A stretch of 6,771 nucleotides of DNA from Planctomycetota bacterium. Lineage in GTDB: Bacteria; Planctomycetota; Planctomycetia; Planctomycetales; Planctomycetaceae. The notes beneath the pieces were generated by a model. The model did no database searches, was not told where the DNA came from, and worked only from the letters and a program-made list of their open reading frames with translations. Both the position numbers and the translations under genes were made by a program. Shown in pieces: positions 1-6,771 of this stretch. Each line of letters starts with the position of its first letter. The stretch's first letter is position 1. The stretch spans positions 1 through 6,771 of the forward strand of contig JAPLOC010001207.1 in the NCBI GenBank assembly GCA_026692825.1, given 5' to 3'.

Positions 1-2088
1 CAGCGCCCATTCCTGGGCTTCCAGCGACAGGTTGCGATGAAACGGCGTGAGTTCATGTGCCTTGAAGTCGCCTTGTTTGGTCACCGACAACGCCCACGGA
101 AACAGTGTCGCGATGGATTCCGATCCTGGCATGAATACTTCTTCGCCGGGTTCATCACCCAGGGTGACGACGCGAACTTCGCCGGGGTTGTTGGCGTTCT
201 GCTCGGACGGTACGCGTAAGTCGATGTTCTTCAACAAGTGAACGGCAACGCGTCCGGCTTCATACTCGCGGACCCAATCGGGAATCGGCCTGTCATTGGG
301 GTTGGCGGTCTGAAGTGGCGTCAGGTTGCCACGCGCCCGCGAGACCAGGTCGAGACCGGCCAATGGACCGGGAACGTAGGTCACCACCACGTCGCGTGCG
401 TTGGCAAGAGCCTGTAGTCGGAGCGCGCCCGTGGGGGCATCGTGATTTGCTTCCAGGGCGTGTGTCGGTGGACCAACGTCGCTCGGATCCTCCCGATCAT
501 TGGCCAGGACAATTCGCGCATTGGAATAGAGATTCTGCAGCTTATTGGCCCGATTGGGCATCGCCGCCGGATCCACCAGTGCGTCACGCAGCGCCAACAT
601 CGGGGGCGTAGTCGCGCGGATTCGCGCAGCGATCAGCGTCAACGCGACTGCTCGTGATTCAGACCCTGCGGCCCCCGTTACCGGTTGAAGTTCGAGTCGA
701 ATCCGGGATCTCCCCGTGTCGATCGCCGGCCCACCGTCTGGCAATAGTCCCAGATCGAGGATCCAGCTTTCGAACGGCGAACCAGAATCCTTGTCCGTCC
801 GCGACAAGCCTTCAATCCGTAACGGACGGCTGAGACCGGCATCGATATCGGGTTGTCGTGTCAGGGCCGTTTCTCGTTCGGCCAATGGATCGAGTCGATA
901 GCGAATCCAGACTCCCGGTTCGACGCGTTGCGATTGGGATTGGGCTTTTCCGACAACGAGACGTGTCATTTGCCACAGATACGGGGAATTGACCCCGGCA
1001 CCTGGGAATTCTCCCGTCGAAAGAAGCGGCGGCGATGTTGCGAGATTAGACAACAGGGGATAAACGTGTTTCCGGGTTGAGAGCTCGGCCGACTTCCAAT
1101 TCCAGGAGAGCGATGTGAGGTTTTCTTTCGAAAAAGTGGCTGGCTCCTCAAATGAAGCCTCACCGTCCGAATAAGTCAACACGGCACCGCTCAAGTCGTC
1201 GCCGACAACCGTGAGTGAGCGGGGAACCCAGTCCGCACCGCCGACAGCCAGAGCCCAGGCGGGCGAAATACGTTCTCTGGCTTGTGTCGGTTGTTCAGTT
1301 CCTTGCGCATTGACTTCATTTCGGACGTCGACGAACACCGATCCTTCGCCCTCAGACCGCAGGTCGAACCGATCAATCCTGGCGACCGGCACGACGCCAG
1401 GGGCCCGCTTCAGCCGCTGGTCCGGATCATCCAGTCGCCTGTCCGACTCCGTCATCACCTCGTTCAATCGATCGACTGGGTTTTTGTGAGTCTTACCGAC
1501 CAAACTCGCCAAACTCGCGTCGCGCCAGGTGACCTGTTGCCATACCAAGAGCGCCGATTTCCCCTTTTCGGGCTGCACCCGTGCGCCAGCCCCAAGCCGA
1601 AACCGACGAAAGACAGCGGCACCGCCAACCGTCAATTCCGTCTCGATATGAAGCCCGTTGGAAGCCACAACAAACCGTACGATTTTTCCGAAGCGATCGA
1701 CACTTACTTTGGGCCAGATTTTTTCAAGGACGCTTGCTGCGGCGCCCATTTTCTCTACATCAATGACGACCACCCCCGAAACGAGGACGAATGCGTCGCT
1801 CTCAGATCGTGTCGAATCGATAACTTGCACGACGCAAATCGAAGGTGGTACGTCGACGAGAGCTTCTGGGGCGATGATCAGCTTCTGTTGATCCAGAAAC
1901 GACAATTCTACAACGGCCCCAGTCAATTCGGCTGGCTTCCACGCGACGGCCGGCGCGGGCCCATTCCCATTCGCGGCGGCGCGTGCACGGTCGACCAGAC
2001 CTTCGGGGACGGTACCTGGCATCGGCAGCGTGATCGTTGCGCCCGGAACTCCCAGGTCAGGGAGTGTCTGCAGATTCAGATTGCTCAT
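1..2088 (-). CDS. Large protein of unknown function, 3' end outside window (gene B)
   Basis: Function is not recognised. From ATG at 2088-2086 (MSNLNLQTLPDLGVPG) the frame stays open for exactly 696 codons to the left edge with no stop, so the C-terminus is missing. Residues 8-50 are rich in Gly, Pro and Ala. Residues 55-190 look beta-type, with strands such as AFVLVSGVVVIDV. Residues 197-230 are a polar, charged, probably helical linker (around DRRLDDPDQRLKR). Residues 235-460 look beta-type, and 470-520 are partly helical before more mixed sequence. There is no N-terminal signal peptide, transmembrane segment or evident catalytic motif. The start is 10 bases after gene A's stop, so one transcript and translational coupling are likely. 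In-frame starts at 2148 (GTG) and 2199 (ATG) are possible but lie inside gene A, so 2088 is preferred. A role in the same complex as A is inference from the pairing. Confidence 0.92.
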   Translation of the reverse strand, partial: MSNLNLQTLPDLGVPGATITLPMPGTVPEGLVDRARAAANGNGPAPAVAWKPAELTGAVVELSFLDQQKLIIAPEALVDVPPSICVVQVIDSTRSESDAFVLVSGVVVIDVEKMGAAASVLEKIWPKVSVDRFGKIVRFVVASNGLHIETELTVGGAAVFRRFRLGAGARVQPEKGKSALLVWQQVTWRDASLASLVGKTHKNPVDRLNEVMTESDRRLDDPDQRLKRAPGVVPVARIDRFDLRSEGEGSVFVDVRNEVNAQGTEQPTQARERISPAWALAVGGADWVPRSLTVVGDDLSGAVLTYSDGEASFEEPATFSKENLTSLSWNWKSAELSTRKHVYPLLSNLATSPPLLSTGEFPGAGVNSPYLWQMTRLVVGKAQSQSQRVEPGVWIRYRLDPLAERETALTRQPDIDAGLSRPLRIEGLSRTDKDSGSPFESWILDLGLLPDGGPAIDTGRSRIRLELQPVTGAAGSESRAVALTLIAARIRATTPPMLALRDALVDPAAMPNRANKLQNLYSNARIVLANDREDPSDVGPPTHALEANHDAPTGALRLQALANARDVVVTYVPGPLAGLDLVSRARGNLTPLQTANPNDRPIPDWVREYEAGRVAVHLLKNIDLRVPSEQNANNPGEVRVVTLGDEPGEEVFMPGSESIATLFPWALSVTKQGDFKAHELTPFHRNLSLEAQEWAL

Positions 2089-2098
2089 GAGTGTCTCG
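2089..2098 (-). other. 10-base junction between genes A and B
   Basis: Only 10 bases (CGAGACACTC on the coding strand) separate the TGA of gene A from the ATG of gene B. There is no strong Shine-Dalgarno sequence in the junction or in the last codons of gene A; the best purine stretch is a weak GACGAGA. There is no room for a terminator or promoter. Ribosomes finishing gene A probably reinitiate on gene B, which would couple their expression. The coupling is inferred from spacing only. Confidence 0.7.
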
Positions 2099-5000
2099 TC
2101 ACGAAGGATCAACAAAAACTGGAAGCAGTTGTGATGGGTAACCGCCACGCTGGACTTGAAGCACCAGACGATTCGGATCCCAGAACATTTTTTTGGCATC
2201 GTCCAAGGCGGCGTCGGACGTGATGTTCACCTGAAACACAACGACGTAAACCGGCCGAGCGGCCGCCGTCGGCTGCCAGACCTGGATTGGCAGATAGCAC
2301 AGGCTCGCAGTGCCGTTAGGGTCAGCCGATTCCTTCTCCAGTTTGGCCACATTCACGCTGGTCCGATTCCGCAGCATGACGGGATTGGCCTTGCCATCGG
2401 TGCCATTTTGGGGAGGCGCCCAAAGGGGGTGTCCGGGGAGCAACAGTTCCACCAGCTCGGCACCGACGTCATTTCCCTCTTGGCTCTCATCAATTTTCCA
2501 GAGCAATTGATACTGACAGCACAGGTCGGGGAGGTCGGCGTCTGAGACGTTTTCAGACAACATTGCGTTTGTACCGGACGGGCGAACCAAGCGATCCTCT
2601 CGGTCGAGTTCGACAGCGACGGCCGCCTCTTGCGGCGTCAATAGATCACCTTGTCGAGTCAAGAAAAGTCGAAACGTGTGTTTCGTCACTTCTGTCGAAT
2701 CGTTTGTTTTATGCGTCGTCGTGACAAGGGCTGGATGAATCGCGACTAACGATGGCCGACGCCGCGCAAAGACTGTGTCCTTTCGATCAGCCAAATCGGG
2801 AGGAGCACCAAAAGGGATGGCGTCGAACTGAGGACTCACCTCCAGTGAATACTCGCGATAGTAGGGCAGCGCCGGTAGACTCACTTGACGCTCGTACCGG
2901 AAGATCGTTGGAGTTCCCCCTTCCGACCGAACAATGGGGGTCCGATGTGGCAAGGGCGCTCCGTGGAGAATCGACACGGCGGAACTGGCCACCTCGTTTG
3001 GAAGCGGCTGTTCGAGTGTCAGAATCTGATCATTCGGCGTGAACGATTTGATAACTCGGACACGGGTTGGCTTTCCTTGTGCCAACAGAAACAGCAATTG
3101 TCCCTCGTACGTCCTGGGATTTTCATCAAGTCGATCGGCCTCAGGATCAGGTTTCAGGCGGAATTGTCGGAGGTCGGGTCCGTTCCGCACGATCGTTCCG
3201 GTGACATTACCTAGGGGAAATTGGAGCTTCAGGCCGGACTCGCGATAAATCAGAACATTCAATTTCGAATTTAGATCCGGAGTAAATTGCCCAGAAGGGT
3301 CGGCCACAAATTGCAACGTGCCTTGATTCGGATGGCCTTCTTCCGGAGTGAACTGTTCGCACACGCGAACTTTGTTGTGCGTGGCGTCGAAAACAATGAT
3401 CGCGTCAAATGCACTGGGCGCTGTATCGGCGAAGGCGACCGTCCATTTGAAGTCCGTCGTAACGGCAGTGACTGTTATCGTGTCTTCCAAATAGCGACGC
3501 TGGAGTTTCTGGATCAGATCCTGCTGATTGATCTGGTGACTTTCCCCCGCCTCCAGGCGTTTCTGCGAGAAATGGAGTCCCATCCCGCGGAAGCCGTTGC
3601 GGCGGGCCGACAATCCCGAGACGGTCGCCCGCGCGCCGGAGGTCGGCAATGCATACACAAAATCAATGCGCGTTGGATGCGGACTGATCAACACCGGTAC
3701 CGTCGCAGGCTCTTCGATTCCCGCCCGCATTCGCCTGGCCAACTCAACCGGTTGCGAATACTTGTCCAGTTCCCGTCCGTAAAGTCGCGTGACAAGCGGA
3801 ATCGCCCCGCCTCGCGCCCATCGCAGCAGGGCCTCGTACCGCGACACCCTCCGCACGGCGATGAGAATCTCCCGCCCGGCTGCGTCATCCGCCGACCAGT
3901 CGAGATGCGCACGGCCGCCCAGGACCGGCACCGTCGCCCAGCGCCGGCTGCGAGTTTCGACAATCGAGTGCAAAATGGGGTCTTTGATCTTGCGGTCCAA
4001 AAAGCTCAATCGCTCAGTCGACTGCCACCAGGCGCGGGCCATTTTCTGCACGATCCGAAGCTCAAGATCCTTCTCCGCAGGGGTGTCGTCGTCCGTCACA
4101 GGCTCGATGCCGCGTATTTTGAGCCACGATCGGAAATTCGAACGGTTGCCGTTGACAGCCACGACTTCAACAGTCTGGGCACCAGCCGGCAGTGTTCCCG
4201 TGTAACCATCGATGGTGACACTCGAACTTGCGGGATTACCGCTGGCTGGGATGGCCTCAAGTTTGTCGATATTAAAGGAGATCGGTTCAATGTTTTTGAA
4301 GATAACCATGAGCCGGTCTTGCGCACCGAACTTCGCCCTGAATTGGGAGAGCGGTGTTGCTGTGAATCCCACGCTCAGTTTAAGGGTCTGGGCATCGAAA
4401 TTGATCGTGACGCCGGGAATTTCAATCCGCCGTCCAAACAGATCGGCCAGCAGACAATCCGGAACCACGATCAGCTTGACAAAGCCATACCCGAGTGACC
4501 GATCTTCGTTGAGAGAATCGGTATCGGGGTTATCGCGACCGGTGTCGGGTTCCCGACCGGAAACGATGATCACCTGATGGCCGAATTCCCCAATTGTGGC
4601 CCGAATCGCCGACCACGCCTGTCCGTCGAGCCACTGAAGCAGCCGACGTTGTGACAACGGCTGGTTCAGATTATCAACGACCGCCAGATCAATCGCGAAA
4701 CCCAATCGTTCCAGAAGGTTGGAAAATGGCACGATCAAGCCGTCGGGATTGAGCGATTCGAGTTGCTCGGAAGTCAGCGGGGGGGGCTGTTCCGTCTCCG
4801 ATCGATTTGGTCCACCGACCGGATCGGGAAGGAGGTCACGAAGTTTCTGCTTGACATGCGTCCGCCCATCCGGCTCGGTCGATTCGATGCCAATCTGATG
4901 ATGCGGCCTCCGGACCAGTGTCCATTTCTGCGCCTCGGCGTCGCGTTTCAGGGCATCGAGCGCGGCGGTCAATCCCGCCGCCTGCGTCACCAATCCCGCG

Positions 5001-6771
5001 ACCTCGTTGCGGTATTTCTTCGCGACTTCTCCGGTATTGTCCTTGAACAACAAGTTTAAGGGATCGCGAATCCGAGTGAGTACGTTCGACAATTCCCCGG
5101 CCCCTGCCTGCCCTGTGCCGCTCGCCACCGCCAAATCTCCGTCGAACAGATCGAACAGCGACTTGGAATAAGTCATGTCGTCTCGTAAGGCGCGACCGCC
5201 ACCGGTGTACGCACCAAAATTGGTGGAGTCAATTTCAACCAATCGGAATTTGCGTTTTTCCCCATCGATCACTTCGATTTTCGAAGTCTTGCCGTTCAGG
5301 CCGGTCATCCCGGCAACATCCGAGATGCTCACCACCTGGCCAGTCAACAAACCATGATCGCTTGGTGTGGTGACGACGGTCGGGTTCCCTTTCTCCACGT
5401 TAGAAAACGCCAAAAACAACTGATGCGCCAGGTCCTGCCACTCATTGTAGCCTGGCAGACGTTCTGGATCGTCGCCGTCAATCGCTTCCGAGACCGCTTC
5501 TGCCACACCGTCGGAGGTCAGGATATCGGCGGCGAGGCTGGAGCGAAGCTCAATGATTCGAGCCAACCTACGCGCCAGATCGATGTCCTGCAGTTTCCGT
5601 TTGATGCGCGAATACTCGTCCGGCGCGTCGTTCACGTGAAGGGCGCTGAGGTCGATGGTCGCCAGATCGTCCAGTGACTTACGGAGGATTGCTTCGCGGG
5701 TCACAATCCCTTGGTGAATACTGGTGAGATCATGGAGGGGATTTGCCGTTGGTACAATCGGATCGACCTTTAATCCCAGAAACATGGCCCGGGCGGCTGC
5801 GGTGATCGCATCCAATCCGGTCCGATCTTCGGGGGTCGCAGGGGCCAGCGGCGTCCGCTGATACGCGAAGATCGCCGCCAGGTAGTCGGCCAGGCTGCGG
5901 TGTAACTCAACCCAATCGTTCTGATTTTCTTTAGCGACATACTTGGCCAGCACGCCTTCGATGATCCGCGTGCGGTCTTCGTCATTTGTTGTGAAGTTCT
6001 CCCCCATCAACCGATTACTCGCTTTTTTCAACCGGTCAAACGGGGGGTTTATATCGACTCCCCAGAGCAGAAGCGATGAGGCCAGCTCGTCGGGCGAGAG
6101 GCGCGGGGCCTCCAAGCGCAACCTCCTAAGATCCGTCTCTGGATCCCTGCCTCCATCAGACGTCCGTTCCAAAAATGTCTGCCATAGCGCTGGATTGCGA
6201 AAATCACGGATTGCTGTCGGAAAAACAGCCTCTTCCAGAGCCGTCGCCAGACGCCGCGTCACACGGTGCAGTTCATCGGCGTCTTGTGTCAGGATTTCAA
6301 CCCCCGCGTCCAGGTCGCTCAGGTGATCCCACTCGATGCTCAGTCGCTCCTGCAGGCTGTCACTGGCGGAGCGACGCCGAATGGCCACACTACTTTTGGG
6401 AACCCATGACTGATCCTGGTTCTTGGGTTCGATCGGATCGAGAATTCGCCGCAATTCGTTCTTGTCTACCAATTCCAGCGTGTCGGCGTGAAGCAACGGC
6501 GTCGCGTCGTCAACGAAGTCGGGCAGCTTCCGAATCAGGTACACGTCCATGGGTTGTACCAACCGCGTTTGCGCGGCGAATTTCGGGCGGACGTAAAGAC
6601 GGTAGCTGACGCCTGTCTCAAATGCCTTGCGATCGATTTTCCAAGTGGATCGGTCCGGGCCAACCGTTGCGACCAGGGATTTTCCGGCGACAGACTGCGG
6701 CAGCCGGTCGGCGGTTAAATCGGCGGGAGTGCGGACCGCCCGGCGCTCCGCCAGTGACAGCCTGCAGGAGC
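2099..6771 (-). CDS. Giant multi-module protein of unknown function, 5' end outside window (gene A)
   Basis: Function is not recognised. The frame is open from the right edge (first full codon at 6769) to a TGA at 2101-2099, giving 1556 residues. No ATG, GTG or TTG occurs in frame upstream of a TTG at 6562, yet the sequence before it (for example SYRLYVRPKF) reads as ordinary protein, so the true start lies beyond the window. Counting from the edge: residues 1-100 look beta-type; 150-460 are mostly helical; 461-525 form an E1-FCCH-like beta module; 530-650 are helical; a proline linker lies near 660; 780-1556 are mainly beta-type, with a likely Ig-like stretch at 845-889 and a diverged duplication at 1126-1155 and 1228-1259. 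I see no membrane segment, catalytic motif or coiled-coil heptads. Any signal peptide would lie outside the window. The modular build and size suggest a structural or particle component, which is inference. Gene B follows after 10 bases, so the two are probably cotranscribed. Confidence 0.93.
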   Translation of the reverse strand, partial: SCRLSLAERRAVRTPADLTADRLPQSVAGKSLVATVGPDRSTWKIDRKAFETGVSYRLYVRPKFAAQTRLVQPMDVYLIRKLPDFVDDATPLLHADTLELVDKNELRRILDPIEPKNQDQSWVPKSSVAIRRRSASDSLQERLSIEWDHLSDLDAGVEILTQDADELHRVTRRLATALEEAVFPTAIRDFRNPALWQTFLERTSDGGRDPETDLRRLRLEAPRLSPDELASSLLLWGVDINPPFDRLKKASNRLMGENFTTNDEDRTRIIEGVLAKYVAKENQNDWVELHRSLADYLAAIFAYQRTPLAPATPEDRTGLDAITAAARAMFLGLKVDPIVPTANPLHDLTSIHQGIVTREAILRKSLDDLATIDLSALHVNDAPDEYSRIKRKLQDIDLARRLARIIELRSSLAADILTSDGVAEAVSEAIDGDDPERLPGYNEWQDLAHQLFLAFSNVEKGNPTVVTTPSDHGLLTGQVVSISDVAGMTGLNGKTSKIEVIDGEKRKFRLVEIDSTNFGAYTGGGRALRDDMTYSKSLFDLFDGDLAVASGTGQAGAGELSNVLTRIRDPLNLLFKDNTGEVAKKYRNEVAGLVTQAAGLTAALDALKRDAEAQKWTLVRRPHHQIGIESTEPDGRTHVKQKLRDLLPDPVGGPNRSETEQPPPLTSEQLESLNPDGLIVPFSNLLERLGFAIDLAVVDNLNQPLSQRRLLQWLDGQAWSAIRATIGEFGHQVIIVSGREPDTGRDNPDTDSLNEDRSLGYGFVKLIVVPDCLLADLFGRRIEIPGVTINFDAQTLKLSVGFTATPLSQFRAKFGAQDRLMVIFKNIEPISFNIDKLEAIPASGNPASSSVTIDGYTGTLPAGAQTVEVVAVNGNRSNFRSWLKIRGIEPVTDDDTPAEKDLELRIVQKMARAWWQSTERLSFLDRKIKDPILHSIVETRSRRWATVPVLGGRAHLDWSADDAAGREILIAVRRVSRYEALLRWARGGAIPLVTRLYGRELDKYSQPVELARRMRAGIEEPATVPVLISPHPTRIDFVYALPTSGARATVSGLSARRNGFRGMGLHFSQKRLEAGESHQINQQDLIQKLQRRYLEDTITVTAVTTDFKWTVAFADTAPSAFDAIIVFDATHNKVRVCEQFTPEEGHPNQGTLQFVADPSGQFTPDLNSKLNVLIYRESGLKLQFPLGNVTGTIVRNGPDLRQFRLKPDPEADRLDENPRTYEGQLLFLLAQGKPTRVRVIKSFTPNDQILTLEQPLPNEVASSAVSILHGAPLPHRTPIVRSEGGTPTIFRYERQVSLPALPYYREYSLEVSPQFDAIPFGAPPDLADRKDTVFARRRPSLVAIHPALVTTTHKTNDSTEVTKHTFRLFLTRQGDLLTPQEAAVAVELDREDRLVRPSGTNAMLSENVSDADLPDLCCQYQLLWKIDESQEGNDVGAELVELLLPGHPLWAPPQNGTDGKANPVMLRNRTSVNVAKLEKESADPNGTASLCYLPIQVWQPTAAARPVYVVVFQVNITSDAALDDAKKMFWDPNRLVLQVQRGGYPSQLLPVFVDPS
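2188..2194 (-). repeat. A7 homopolymer tract near the 3' end of gene A
   Basis: Seven A on the coding strand read AAA AAA A(TG), encoding Lys-Lys-Met about 30 codons before gene A's stop. The +1 frame from this tract has no stop before gene B's ATG and is the frame of gene B. A slip by +1, or transcripts lacking one A, would therefore fuse A to B. No pseudoknot or stimulatory element was identified by eye. Confidence 0.6.
2993..3088 (-). repeat. Diverged protein repeat, copy 2, in gene A
   Basis: Residues 1228-1259 contain a hydrophobic strand (LLFLLAQGK just before and into the unit), then RVRVIKSFTPNDQ and LTLEQPLP. The shared core with copy 1 is V-R-V-x-x-x-F-T-P plus a following T-L strand. 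The strand-turn-strand layout suggests repeated beta domains of about 100 residues. Confidence 0.45.
3305..3394 (-). repeat. Diverged protein repeat, copy 1, in gene A
   Basis: Residues 1126-1155 contain a hydrophobic strand (IIVFD), then KVRVCEQFTPEEG and TLQFV. The pattern V-R-V-x-x-x-F-T-P followed by T-L-x-F or T-L-x-x recurs 102 residues later. Identity is limited to the protein level; the DNA of the two copies is clearly different, so this would be an old duplication rather than a recent one. Confidence 0.45.
4779..4786 (-). repeat. C8 homopolymer tract in gene A
   Basis: Eight consecutive G on the plus strand read as CCC CCC CC(G) in gene A, encoding Pro662-Pro664 of a linker (SETEQPPPLTSEQ). 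As written the frame is intact. Removing one C gives CCC CCC CGC TGA, a stop within two codons of the tract; adding one C does not stop at once but changes the frame. The tract is a plausible slippage or sequencing-error point. Confidence 0.8.
5195..5389 (-). other. E1-FCCH-like beta module inside gene A
   Basis: Residues 461-525 (counted from the window edge) start with GNPTVVTTPSDHGLLTG, continue VVSISDVAGMTGLNG, and end with F-x-L-V-E-I-D-S-T-N-F and GAYTGGG. This order (N-P-x-x-V-T-T, H-G-L-x-x-G, V-x-I-S-x-V-x-G-M-x-x-L-N-G, F-x-L, then Y-T-G-G-G) matches the small beta repeat usually annotated as ubiquitin-activating enzyme E1 FCCH-like in phage and prophage structural proteins. It does not imply ubiquitin chemistry: no adenylation domain or catalytic cysteine context is visible. 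Here it is a single copy between two helical regions. The assignment is from memory of the motif, without a profile search. Confidence 0.72.
5390..6322 (-). other. Helix-rich region of gene A
   Basis: Residues about 150-460 from the window edge are mostly alternating charged and aliphatic residues with few glycines, typical of helices. Examples are ELHRVTRRLATALEEAV, IIEGVLAKYV, WVELHRSLADYLAAIFAY and DIDLARRLARIIELRSSLAA. There is no sustained heptad pattern, so a helical bundle is more likely than a long coiled coil. It ends directly at the FCCH-like module. No family is recognised. The boundaries are approximate and judged by eye. Confidence 0.5.

Noticed and set aside
1191..1376. Minus-strand open frame of 61 codons, and other short frames inside A and B
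   Set aside because: It lies in a different frame within gene B, whose own frame is continuous across the same bases. There is no ribosome binding site or recognisable product.
1282..2223. Plus-strand open frame of 313 codons
   Set aside because: It is antisense to gene B and the end of gene A, again in the codon-aligned register with gene B. Composition is atypical for a protein and it crosses the A-B junction, so it is a shadow of the real genes.
3287..4498. Plus-strand open frame of 403 codons
   Set aside because: It lies wholly antisense to gene A in the codon-aligned register, where a plus-strand stop requires TTA, CTA or TCA codons in gene A. These are rare in a GC-rich gene, so long antisense frames arise by chance. 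Its translation is Arg/His-rich and resembles no protein.
6548..6550. ATG as the start codon of gene A
   Set aside because: It falls in the middle of an apparent beta-strand series (QTRLVQPMDVYLIRKL) that continues upstream, so a start here would cut a domain.
6560..6562. TTG as the start codon of gene A
   Set aside because: It is only the first conventional start in the visible part of the frame. The frame stays open for 69 more codons to the edge with protein-like sequence, and no ribosome binding site precedes it (CAAACGCGG).
1..6771. Search for tRNA, rRNA, CRISPR, transposon ends or long DNA repeats
   Set aside because: No tandem direct repeats, terminal inverted repeats, cloverleaf-like sequence or conserved rRNA segments were seen by eye. 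Frequent GATCG and TCGA words reflect codon usage and are scattered without spacing.

Overview
The window is coding almost end to end on the minus strand. It holds parts of two very large genes lying head to tail. The upstream gene (A) enters from the right edge and stops at 2099. The downstream gene (B) starts at 2088 and runs off the left edge. Only 10 bases separate them, and the window shows no RNA gene, mobile element, CRISPR array, terminator or convincing promoter. Both frames are open to the window edges, so neither real end is visible: A lacks its 5' end (at least 1556 residues remain) and B lacks its 3' end (at least 696 residues).

I do not recognise either protein as a named family member. 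A looks like a multi-module structural protein. From its visible N-terminus it has a beta-type stretch, about 300 residues of mostly helical sequence, a short beta module resembling the E1-FCCH-like repeats found in many phage virion proteins, another helical stretch with a proline linker, and about 850 residues of mainly beta-type sequence. That last part contains what looks like a diverged internal duplication. B starts with a Gly/Pro/Ala-rich segment and continues as alternating beta-type segments and polar linkers. B's intact N-terminus has no signal peptide, and I see no transmembrane segment or catalytic motif in either protein.

The close spacing argues for one transcript and probably coupled translation, so the two products plausibly act together. 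A cytoplasmically assembled structural complex, such as a phage-tail-like or contractile particle, is one possibility. This is inference from the FCCH-like module, protein size and missing export signal; no recognisable tail, sheath or baseplate gene is in view.

The organism is uncertain. Moderately high GC, very long unrecognised genes and the weak Shine-Dalgarno sequence in front of B would fit a Planctomycetota-like bacterium, but this is only an impression. Two homopolymer tracts in gene A deserve attention: a C8 tract where loss of one base gives an immediate stop, and an A7 tract near the 3' end from which a +1 shift would read without a stop into gene B.
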